64,000 bases of DNA, from the NCBI RefSeq assembly GCF_030814655.1, contig NZ_JAUSVK010000001.1:4967001-5031000 (forward strand), read 5' to 3'. The notes below the pieces were generated by a model, which was not told the DNA's origin, searched no databases, and saw only the letters and a program-made list of their open reading frames with translations. Positions 28,752 through 36,286 of the stretch are shown piece after piece; position 1 is the stretch's first letter; every line of letters begins with the position of its first letter. A program made the translations under genes and the position numbers. Source of the stretch: Labrys monachus (GTDB lineage: Bacteria > Pseudomonadota > Alphaproteobacteria > Rhizobiales > Labraceae).

Positions 28752-29461
28752 TTGAACACGTAAAACTGCGCAAACGAAGTTACGTCCGGACGTCCGGGAT
28801 CAAATGGGAACGGGTTCTCTATTGTCCGGCAGAGAGACCAATTTGGACGATACCTCTCTATCCAATCTGTAAACCGTCTGTGATGGACATGGGGGGATTG
28901 AACTCCAGGATAGGATTCTTCGAACTTACTCTCCGGTAAGTTACTTGAATATATAACAACAAACTTCGAACTCGATTCAAACAGATTCGCCATATAGTCT
29001 TGGTAGATCCTGTCTTCGACCAGATGAAATATGACGTCCATAGATAGGGACAGCTCAAACCGTCGCCGCCCCTTCCAAGCTGTCGACAGGCAGAATTCTT
29101 TTGTAAAATCTCCCGAAAACCTCTTCCGACAGTGTTCTATTACCGCCTTTGAAACGTCAATCCCGACATAAGTCGGATAACGCATAAGCGATAGTTGATT
29201 GCCGTCGCCGCAACCAAACTCTATGACAGAACTAATTCTGTGCTCCTCAATAAATCCATTTATGAACCGCGCTTTAAATTCAGCGAGATTACCATACGAC
29301 CCGCTGCCCGAATTCCCACCGAAGACATACCGCCTGTCCCAATATTCTGCGGTCCCTGGAAAGTTCGTTCCCATAAGCCGTTCGAATCGGGAAACGAGCG
29401 TGTGCTTTATGCCTGCCAGTACATTAGAGCGAAATTGTTCAGACTGTAGAATATCCAGCAT
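28739..29461 (-). CDS. SAM-dependent methyltransferase with N-terminus replaced by an IS630 end
   Basis: The core shows AEYWDRRYVFGGNSGSGSYG, SVIEFGCGDGNQLSLM (motif I) and YVGIDVSKAVIEHCRKRF, the class I methyltransferase family of glycan loci. The IS630 element ends at 29427. An ATG at 29461 inside the IS gives MLDILQSEQFRS fused in frame to the native NVLAGIKHTLV. On the other side of the IS, an AGGAG and a GTG at 30512 encode VSDREKIGA in the matching frame, which looks like the original start. The enzyme may survive with 12 foreign residues replacing nine. The new start lacks a good ribosome site but overlaps the transposase stop, so coupling is possible. Confidence 0.75.
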   Translation of the reverse strand: MLDILQSEQFRSNVLAGIKHTLVSRFERLMGTNFPGTAEYWDRRYVFGGNSGSGSYGNLAEFKARFINGFIEEHRISSVIEFGCGDGNQLSLMRYPTYVGIDVSKAVIEHCRKRFSGDFTKEFCLSTAWKGRRRFELSLSMDVIFHLVEDRIYQDYMANLFESSSKFVVIYSSNLPESKFEESYPGVQSPHVHHRRFTDWIERYRPNWSLCRTIENPFPFDPGRPDVTSFAQFYVFKCSL

Positions 29462-30484
29462 TAGAGAAGTAATTTCTGCATTCGGACGGGGAGAAGCGCG
29501 GGAGAGTTTTGGCGATTTCGTCCCAGAGATCGTGGATGGATCGGGTTGCAGCCGCGCGCAGGAGAGCTTTGAGCTTTGCGAAGAGGTTCTCGATCGGATT
29601 GAGATCGGGGGAGTAGGCGGGCAAGTAAAGCAGTTCCGCCCCTGCGGCCTCGATGGCTTGGCGCACACCCGGGACTTTGTGGCTGCTCAGATTGTCCATG
29701 ATGACGATATCGCCGTAATTGAGGGTGGGAACGAGGATCTGCGCGACATAGGCCTTGAAGCAATCGCCGTTGACTGGGCCGTCGAGCACGCAGGGAGCTG
29801 TCAATCCCCCGCTGCGCAGAGCGCCAATGAAGGTCGTGGTTTTCCAATGGCCATGCGGCACGTAGTCGATCAGGCGCTGTCCGCGCTTGCACCTGCCGTA
29901 GTGGCGCGCCATCGCGGTCGAGGCCCAGGTCTCGTCAATGAAGACCAGACGCGAGGGCCTCAGCCAGATTTGGTTGCTGTGCCATTTGCGGCGAGCGGCC
30001 GCGACATCGGGGCGTTTTTGCTCGCTGGCGTGGATCGTCTTTTTTTATATGTCAGCCCAAGCCGCTTGAGCATATGCCACATCGGGGCATGGCTGATGCT
30101 GACCCCCAATTCTTCCTCCGCCCAGGCCCGCAGATCCGCGACACGCGCATCCGGATCAGCCGCGACCTTGGCCCGCAGAACCTCTTCATGCTTGGCAAGC
30201 TTGAGCGGAACATGATTGCGCTGGGGGCGGGCACTGACCTCCCCCGTCGCGCGCCGCCGCGCGGCCGCCTTGTAGATGTAGGACACACTCACCCTGAAGA
30301 TTGGTGCGATTGTGCTCGCCGACATCCCGCTATCCAGCGCCCCAAGCACACGATCTCGCAAATCCTGCGAATAGGCTTCACCACGCTTCGTCATGCTTCA
30401 TCTCCGGAATAGCCCGGAAACCTATGAATCACACTAAGCCATCCAGTGGAATCCCTTCCGATTCCACTCAGACAAATTCCGCTC
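29427..30484 (-). mobile_element. IS630-family insertion sequence, complete
   Basis: A 1058-base element with inverted repeats AGAGCGAAATTGTTCAGA and AGAGCGGAATTTGTCTGA and TA duplicated at 29425-29426 and 30485-30486, as expected for IS630 insertion into TA. It encodes a two-frame transposase and splits a methyltransferase gene near its start. Confidence 0.88.
29439..30394 (-). CDS. IS630-family transposase, made by -1 frameshift
   Basis: The first frame (ATG 30394, MTKRGEAYSQDLRDRVLGAL) gives the helix-turn-helix domain. At an A7G run (about 30038-30045) the -1 frame continues KKKTIHASEQKRPDVAAARR into the catalytic domain. The D-D-E residues lie in RLVFIDETWAS, DIVIMDNLSSHK and SPDLNPIENLFAKLK. 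The slippery A-AAA-AAG context matches programmed frameshifting seen in IS630 elements. Intact otherwise. Confidence 0.85.
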
Positions 30485-30486
30485 TA

Positions 30487-30524
30487 GCACCTATTTTTTC
30501 TCGATCAGACACTTAATGGCTCCT
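30487..30524 (-). pseudogene. Original start and ribosome site of the split methyltransferase
   Basis: AGGAG at 30520-30524 precedes GTG 30512 by seven bases; the codons VSDREKIGA continue in frame with the methyltransferase body once the IS630 and one TA copy are removed. The coordinates cover this 5' stub only. About 170 bases upstream to the FkbM stop (30525-30694) hold no recognised gene. Confidence 0.65.
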
Positions 30525-30694
30525 GCAGCTTGGGCACAATACTTGAATTTGAAAGACGCATCAGCTCGGCGTTTTATCGAGCGAAGGGTGTATGAACACA
30601 AGATCTCCGCAGCTATGCTGCCGCTGGGGTGCATCCCGTGCGTCCTATCTATCTTAGCGGGCACGGCGCTCATCTCTCGCGCTTTCCACGTCGC

Positions 30695-31552
30695 TCACTT
30701 ACCCCCACGACCTCGGAGTCTAGAGCGAATATATCTGGCGTACGATCCGAGGGCGCCATTCAGTTCTAAAGTAAATATCCCGCCAAAATTCATACGCGCT
30801 GCCGGAGACGACGGCTTTGCACTAGGCTGAGAAATTCTCTCTTCTATCATTGTCGAAATTGAAATTTCGACTAAATTGAGAACCGTTTCTGGAAACTGGA
30901 ACTCTGGTAAATTGCTAAAATAATAGTCAGGTCCAAATTTGATTATTCTTCTATATCCCAAAGGCTGGAGAAGCTCCATGATCTCAGCAGCAGTATCGTC
31001 GTATCCTTCGATCTGCAATATACATCGATTATTCGTTAATATCGACTTGGCACCCATAAGGACCTCAAGGTCGTGGCCCTCCGTATCTATCTTCAGCCCT
31101 ATGACTCGGCCAGATTCCTTTACTACCTCATCTAAGGTGACGCAATCCACGTCTATTTGGCTAGAGAATGACTGAAGGCTGTGAATCGAGGTATCGACTA
31201 TACTATTTGTGCCAGATAAATCATTTGCGATTCCGAACCTCGCTGCATGAATATTACTGGAAGCGGCCTTCTTGTGCAAAACCACTCGCTGTACAAGTTT
31301 ATTTGCCACGATGTTAGATTGGAGATGCTCAAAAGCTTTCGGACTTGGCTCGAACGAATGCACTTTATTTACCGCAGGAAGCGACGCCATTAGAAGTGTA
31401 TACGGACCAACATTGGCTCCTACATCGATAAATAAACTCACCTTGAAAGCGCGACACACTTCCATGAGAAAATACGGCTGCAGCGGCTCGTAAACCTTAT
31501 GTATTTCTATTCTAGCAAGAGACTCGGAAGTAAGTTCGAATTTTTCATACAT
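30695..31552 (-). CDS. FkbM family methyltransferase
   Basis: 285 residues with LFIDVGANVGPYTLLMAS near residue 38, VHSFEPSPKAFEHLQSNI, and VIGLKIDTEGHDLEVLMGA near residue 152, all FkbM motifs. AT-rich relative to wzt upstream. The reading frame starts at 31552 (MYEKFELTSESLARIEIHKV). It lies 176 bases downstream of wzt on the same strand and probably methylates the exported glycan, possibly its non-reducing end. Confidence 0.85.
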   Translation of the reverse strand: MYEKFELTSESLARIEIHKVYEPLQPYFLMEVCRAFKVSLFIDVGANVGPYTLLMASLPAVNKVHSFEPSPKAFEHLQSNIVANKLVQRVVLHKKAASSNIHAARFGIANDLSGTNSIVDTSIHSLQSFSSQIDVDCVTLDEVVKESGRVIGLKIDTEGHDLEVLMGAKSILTNNRCILQIEGYDDTAAEIMELLQPLGYRRIIKFGPDYYFSNLPEFQFPETVLNLVEISISTMIEERISQPSAKPSSPAARMNFGGIFTLELNGALGSYARYIRSRLRGRGGK

Positions 31553-31728
31553 CTTATTAGGTTTCTCACGAAGTTGACGTGATAGGGACGGTCACTGTCC
31601 TTCGGGCTAAATCATGACTCGCACTTTCGTCATTCATTTCGGGAGAGCCCGCTTCCGAATACGCATAAGTAGGCGGCGTTTCTATGTCGGTTTCCAACTC
31701 ATCTTATCAGACCGACACACGTCTATTA

Positions 31729-33036
31729 TTATGCTGCTTCGTCTCCCGCAACCTGAAGTTTCCATCTAATGGCGTTATAATGAATTGACCCCCACGGCCT
31801 CTCCAGCCAGTGAACAACCTGACCGGTGTTTTCAACACAAAACAACGGGTACTTTAGGAGCACATCGAAAGCGGTGGCATGAATTGAAGGGCCAATTCCT
31901 AAGTCGACGGAGTATAATCCCGGGGACAGACAAGGATGTTCAACTTCAATTTTGACAGAATACATTCCGGAATCACCAGAAAGCATAAAAGATTGATCCA
32001 AGGACATTATTACGCCCACCGCGTTGCCTTGACCGTCGTATAGCGTCAAATTTACATGGCAGCTAACCTGGCGAAACAACTCAACGTTCATTTGAATTAC
32101 TATAGATTTACCTATAGGTATATTAGGTACTTCGTCCTGGCCGTACCCATATATGAAGACAGATTGTATTTTCAAAGAGCCGGTTTGCTCCCTTCCACGT
32201 CGGTAACTGTCAATATTCTTACGAACTATCCCTTGCGGAGAGTCTCCTCCACGAAGATAGAGTTCTACAATCTCTCTGCTTTCACCGATGCGCTTAACTT
32301 GGCCAGATTCGAGATATACACACCTATCGGTAAGTTCCGTAATCGCTCCTACGTTGTGACTTACGAATAAGACGGTTCTCCCATGACCCGCCACATCCTT
32401 CATCTTTCCTATGCATTTTTTCTGAAACTCGGCATCCCCCACCGCCAGCACCTCATCAACCACCAGAATTTCCGGCTCCAGATGGGCGGCCACCGCGAAA
32501 GCGAGGCGGACATACATGCCGCTGGAATAGCGTTTCACCGGCGTGTCGAGGAATTTCTCCACTTCGGCGAAGGCGACGATCTCGTCGAACTTGCGGCGGA
32601 TCTCGGCACGCGTCATGCCGAGGATGGCGCCGTTGAGATAGATGTTCTCGCGGCCGGTCAGTTCCGGATGGAAGCCGGTGCCGACTTCCAGCAGGCTCGC
32701 CACCCGGCCGCGGATCTCGACGCGCCCTTCGCTCGGCTCGGTGATGCGGGAGAGCACCTTGAGCAGCGTCGACTTGCCGGCGCCGTTGCGGCCGACGATG
32801 CCGACGACATCACCGCGGCGGATCTCGAAGTCGACGTCCTTCAGCGCCCAGAATTCCTCGATCTCGTCGCCGTCGACCAGTTCGCGCCCGCGGCTCATGT
32901 CGCGCAGGGAGCGCACGAAGCCTTTTGCGGTCCGGGCCATGACGTCGCGCAGCGCCGTATAGCGCTCGCGGCCGGCCTGGTGGCCGATCAGATATTTCTT
33001 GCCGAGGCCTTCGGCGCGGATGACGACATCGCTCAT
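31729..33036 (-). CDS. wzt: Polysaccharide ABC exporter ATPase with carbohydrate-binding C-domain (Wzt)
   Basis: The 435-residue protein has Walker A VGRNGAGKST (82-90), signature YSSGM (170-174), Walker B ILVVDE (190-195) and H-loop SHNVG near 226, then a beta-rich Wzt-C domain from about 280. Wzt energises export of lipid-linked glycan through Wzm, and in O8/O9a-type systems the C-domain recognises the modified chain end. The nucleotide-binding half is GC-rich while codons after about residue 205 (below about 32,410) are clearly AT-rich. The specificity domain therefore seems to come from another source. Confidence 0.92.
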   Translation of the reverse strand: MSDVVIRAEGLGKKYLIGHQAGRERYTALRDVMARTAKGFVRSLRDMSRGRELVDGDEIEEFWALKDVDFEIRRGDVVGIVGRNGAGKSTLLKVLSRITEPSEGRVEIRGRVASLLEVGTGFHPELTGRENIYLNGAILGMTRAEIRRKFDEIVAFAEVEKFLDTPVKRYSSGMYVRLAFAVAAHLEPEILVVDEVLAVGDAEFQKKCIGKMKDVAGHGRTVLFVSHNVGAITELTDRCVYLESGQVKRIGESREIVELYLRGGDSPQGIVRKNIDSYRRGREQTGSLKIQSVFIYGYGQDEVPNIPIGKSIVIQMNVELFRQVSCHVNLTLYDGQGNAVGVIMSLDQSFMLSGDSGMYSVKIEVEHPCLSPGLYSVDLGIGPSIHATAFDVLLKYPLFCVENTGQVVHWLERPWGSIHYNAIRWKLQVAGDEAA

Positions 33037-33046
33037 GGGACTGCTT

Positions 33047-33946
33047 CTAGACGAGATCGGCGAAGGTGCGTTCGGTCCGCCGGAAATAGCGGATGCCGTA
33101 CCACATGAAGAAGACGACGACGACGAGGCTGGCGAAGAAGCCCGGCCAATAGAGCTGGCTTTCGCCGCCGAGCAGGCACCAGCGGAAGCCGTCGATCACG
33201 CCGACAATGGGGTTGAGACTGTACCAGAAGCGCCATTTCTCCGGTACGACCGAACTCGAAAAGCCGACCGGGGAGACATAGAGCCCGAACTGCACCACGA
33301 AGGGGATGAGATAGCGGAAATCACGGTATTTGACGTTGAGCGCGGTGATGAACAGCGATGGCCCGAGGCTCGCGAACACCGCGAGCGCGATGAACACCGG
33401 CAGCAGCAGGATGCGCAGGTTCGGCATGAAGCCGTACCAGGCCATCAGCCCGAACATGATGACGAGGTTGACGGCGAAATCGACGAGGGCCACCACGCCG
33501 GCCGACGACGGCACGATGATGCGGGGAAAATAGACCTTGCTGATCAGGTTCGCATTGCCGATGAGGCTGTTGGAGGCCTCCGTCAGGATGCTGGAGAACA
33601 GGAACCAGGGCAGCATGCCCGCGAAGACCAGAATGGCGTAGGGCGCCGAGCCGTCGCTGGGCAGCTTCGCCAGCCGTCCGAACACGATGGTGAAGATCGC
33701 CATGGTGATCAGCGGGCGGACGACGGCCCAGGCCACGCCGATCACCGTCTGCTTGTAGCGGATCGACACGTCGCGCCAGGCCAGGATCGCGAAGAGCTCG
33801 CGATAATGCCACAGGTCCGACCAGTAATTCCGCTCGGCGCGGCCCTTCTCCAGGATGAGCAGGCGTTCGGCGTTGCCGCCTTCGAATGGCGGCGGAGTCT
33901 CGGGGGGGTCGACGGGCTTCCGGATGTCCGGGGCAATCGCAGTCAA
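33047..33946 (-). CDS. wzm: Polysaccharide ABC exporter permease (Wzm)
   Basis: About 299 residues of the ABC-2 type: NYWSDLWHYRELFAILAWRD before the first membrane segment, RYKQTVIGVAWAVVRPLITM, six membrane segments and the C-terminal FRRTERTFADLV. A TTG at 33946 is chosen: it follows the galE stop by one base, has GAGG six bases upstream and gives the usual length, while ATGs further up lie inside galE. Wzm forms the inner-membrane channel with Wzt. The wzt start is ten bases downstream. Confidence 0.9.
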   Translation of the reverse strand: MTAIAPDIRKPVDPPETPPPFEGGNAERLLILEKGRAERNYWSDLWHYRELFAILAWRDVSIRYKQTVIGVAWAVVRPLITMAIFTIVFGRLAKLPSDGSAPYAILVFAGMLPWFLFSSILTEASNSLIGNANLISKVYFPRIIVPSSAGVVALVDFAVNLVIMFGLMAWYGFMPNLRILLLPVFIALAVFASLGPSLFITALNVKYRDFRYLIPFVVQFGLYVSPVGFSSSVVPEKWRFWYSLNPIVGVIDGFRWCLLGGESQLYWPGFFASLVVVVFFMWYGIRYFRRTERTFADLV

Positions 33947-33947
33947 A

Positions 33948-35006
33948 TCAGGCCTCGATGCGCAGGGGATTGACGAGGAGCGGGGCGTGCGGCACCGAAG
34001 GCGCCCGCCCTGCGTCGGAAGGCGCCGATGCGCCTCGCTGGTGCCAGGCCCAGGCGGTCCTGACGATATCGTCGAGTGCGGGCATTTGCGGCTCCCATCC
34101 GAGTTCGGCCCGCGCCTTGGAGGCATCGCTCACCAAAGCGGCGGGATCGCCGGGCCGGCGTTCGCTCACCCGGAACGGCACCGGGCGGCCGGTGACGCGC
34201 TCGACCGTGCTCAGGACCTCCCGGACGGAGAAACCGAGGCCGTTGCCGAGATTATAGGCGCCCGAGGGGACCCCCTTCCGCAACGCGTCGAGCGCCCGCA
34301 CATGGGCGTCGGCGAGGTCGGTGACATGGATATAGTCGCGGACGCAGGTGCCGTCCGGCGTGTCGTAATCGGCGCCGAACACCGAGACGTCGGGCCGCCG
34401 GCCGGCCGCGGCGTCGAGCACCAGCGGGATCAGATGGGTCTCCGGATCGTGGTCCTCGCCGATCTCGCCCTCGGGGTCGGCGCCCGCCGCGTTGAAGTAG
34501 CGCAGCGACAGGCTCGCCAGGCCGTAGGCCGGACCGAAATCGGCGATCATCCGTTCGACATGCAGCTTCGTCGCGCCATAGGGATTGATCGGATGGCGCG
34601 GCGTATCCTCGGTGATCGGCAGGCCGGCGGGAATGCCGTAGGTGGCGCAGGTGCTGGAAAACACCAGCGTGCCGACGCCCTCCTCGCGCATCGCCTCGAG
34701 CAGATTGAGGGAGCCCACGACATTGTTGCGGTAATATTTGGCCGGCTCCACCACGGACTCGCCGACATAGGCGAAAGCCGCGAAATGCAGGACGCCGAGC
34801 GGCCGATAGGCCCGGATGACCTCCGACAGGCGCGCCTTGTCCAGGAGGTCGCCCCGTTCCAAAGGCCCCCATTTCACGGCCCATTCGTGGCCATAGGCAA
34901 GATTGTCGAAGCTCACAGGCAGGTAGCCGGCACGGCGCAGCGCCTTGCAGGCATGGGACCCGATATAGCCCGCGCCCCCCGTGACGAGGACGGTACGATC
35001 ATTCAT
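33948..35006 (-). CDS. galE: UDP-glucose 4-epimerase
   Basis: 352 residues with [19 protein letters not shown] at the N-terminus, VLHFAAFAYVGESVVEP near residue 76, SSTCATYG near residue 115 and the catalytic YGATK near residue 141; VFGADYDTPDGTCVRDYIHV is a GalE hallmark. It interconverts UDP-glucose and UDP-galactose with bound NAD. ATG 35006 or 35009 starts the protein. A strong hairpin and an ops-like sequence lie about 100 bases upstream. The stop is one base from the wzm start, so galE-wzm-wzt form an operon. Confidence 0.93.
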   Translation of the reverse strand: MNDRTVLVTGGAGYIGSHACKALRRAGYLPVSFDNLAYGHEWAVKWGPLERGDLLDKARLSEVIRAYRPLGVLHFAAFAYVGESVVEPAKYYRNNVVGSLNLLEAMREEGVGTLVFSSTCATYGIPAGLPITEDTPRHPINPYGATKLHVERMIADFGPAYGLASLSLRYFNAAGADPEGEIGEDHDPETHLIPLVLDAAAGRRPDVSVFGADYDTPDGTCVRDYIHVTDLADAHVRALDALRKGVPSGAYNLGNGLGFSVREVLSTVERVTGRPVPFRVSERRPGDPAALVSDASKARAELGWEPQMPALDDIVRTAWAWHQRGASAPSDAGRAPSVPHAPLLVNPLRIEA

Positions 35007-35108
35007 CATCACACATCCGAACAGCAGGACTGCTGTAAGTTCCACACCGGCTGAGAAGGAATTGGCTCGGCGCGGAAAGGTCTCACCGCTGCCGAAACCG
35101 GCCTTTTC

Positions 35109-35121
35109 CCAAGCTACCGCA
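35109..35121 (-). promoter_or_regulatory. ops-like element upstream of galE-wzm-wzt
   Basis: On the minus strand this reads TGCGGTAGCTTGG, ten of 13 positions identical to the E. coli ops core GGCGGTAGCGTGC that recruits RfaH. It lies in the transcribed leader between an RfaH/NusG-like gene and galE, overlapping the base of a strong hairpin. The context is right; the match could still be chance. Confidence 0.4.
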
Positions 35122-35151
35122 GTCCGGGTGACTCGGATGTCACCGGACTGC
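35119..35151 (-). terminator. Strong stem-loop between nusG-like gene and galE
   Basis: Arms of 13-14 bases with one bulge (GCAGTCCGGTGAC read on the minus strand) around a six-base loop. No U-tract, so it is more likely a pause, attenuator or RNA-stability structure than a simple terminator. Confidence 0.55.
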
Positions 35152-35164
35152 CAGCGTCCATGAG

Positions 35165-35188
35165 TGTCCGGGCTTGACCGCCCGGACA
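35165..35188 (-). terminator. Stem-loop directly after the nusG-like gene
   Basis: A perfect nine-base stem (TGTCCGGGC with six-base loop) starts five bases after the stop at 35193. It lacks a U-tract; with the neighbouring hairpin it forms a tandem pair in the leader of galE. Confidence 0.55.
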
Positions 35189-35192
35189 GGCT

Positions 35193-35759
35193 TTACGCCG
35201 CCCGCAGCTGCGCGCGGTCGATGATCACGGGCACCTTGCCGCCCATGATGTCGAGCAGCACCCTCACCCGGCCGGCACCGTCGAGGCGCTCGAGTTCTCC
35301 CAGCGCCTGCGCGAAGGGCCCGGCGGTCACCTCCACCTTCTGCCCGATGCGAAGCCCGCCGTCGAGGCGGACGAGGCCCGTCTCGTCGATCAGGTCCCGC
35401 AGGGCTTCCACCACCCCGGCGGGCACGGCGATCGGCCGGTCGCCCACCATCACCAGGCGGGCCACGCCGAACGTGCCGTTGACGGAACGCCAGCGATCGA
35501 AAGCAAGATCGAGGCCAACGAACAGGTAGCCCGGGAAGAACGGCGCGCGGACGGTTCGCAGCTTGCGGGCGTGGCGCACGGTCTTGGCGACCTGCGGCAG
35601 GAAGCACACAAATCCCTGCCTCCGCAGCTGCTGATCGGCGCCGACCTCGCAATAGGCCCGTGTCTGCACGGCATACCAGCGCCGCTCCCCGGTCAGGGCG
35701 GGGCTGCTTCCGTCGCGAGAGGGAGCCTGCATCGAAGAAGTTGCAAGAGAATCGGTCAT
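35193..35759 (-). CDS. RfaH/NusG-type transcription antiterminator
   Basis: About 188 residues with an NGN domain (RRWYAVQTRAYCEVGADQQL, FFPGYLFVGLDLAFDRWRSV) and a C-terminal KOW-like part (GQKVEVTAGPFAQALGELER). RfaH-type NusG paralogues load onto RNA polymerase at ops sites and suppress termination in long surface-polysaccharide operons. ATG 35759 (MTDSLATSSMQAP) is preferred over the upstream ATG. It is the first gene of the minus-strand locus, with a roughly 530-base upstream region. Confidence 0.85.
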   Translation of the reverse strand: MTDSLATSSMQAPSRDGSSPALTGERRWYAVQTRAYCEVGADQQLRRQGFVCFLPQVAKTVRHARKLRTVRAPFFPGYLFVGLDLAFDRWRSVNGTFGVARLVMVGDRPIAVPAGVVEALRDLIDETGLVRLDGGLRIGQKVEVTAGPFAQALGELERLDGAGRVRVLLDIMGGKVPVIIDRAQLRAA

Positions 35760-36286
35760 CGATCTAAAAGTTGCATGTTTGGCATGCGAAAGAAACACCG
35801 CGTTCAAGACAAATATATGAACGACGAAACGGCAGCCTGTCCTTCACGATAGAACGCATCCGCGGCTCGCGATCCAGTCTATTCCCGAATCAGCGGGACA
35901 GAAACAGCGATCAGGCCATTTGCATGAGGTCATTTCAGGGTGTCCTGCATTCGCCCGGGTGGTGCTTATCTCGATATCGCCATGCTCAGGTCTTCGGAAT
36001 AACGCATCGGCCTTCCACAGGCCAGCGCTATCGTCGCTGATCAATATTTATTATGTTATACACACAATGTTCGAGCGGCTTGCAGCGAGCAATAGGGTAC
36101 CGTCGGCGGCTGCGACGGTAGATTTCCGGCGCATATTCTTCGGTTCCGCGCCGCACCTCCCCTGTTCCCGAACCGGCGGAATGCGACGAGGAGTCGCGGC
36201 CTTTTCCGCCCTGGCGGGGGAACCTACGGCCTTCCCTCCCGCCTGCTTCTCGAACGAGCCCGGCCGTCAGCCTCCCCGGCGCTCCG
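35760..36286. promoter_or_regulatory. Upstream region of the polysaccharide locus, no gene
   Basis: No coding sequence recognised. An AT-rich block at about 36,041-36,069 (minus strand TATAACATAATAAATATTGA) is the best candidate promoter area for the nusG-like gene and the locus behind it; no clear -35/-10 pair can be assigned. The LacI-type gene ends at the right edge. Confidence 0.4.

Noticed and set aside
30516-30830. Plus-strand frame of 104 codons beside the IS630
   Set aside because: Overlaps the FkbM 3' end antisense and the old methyltransferase start; no motif.
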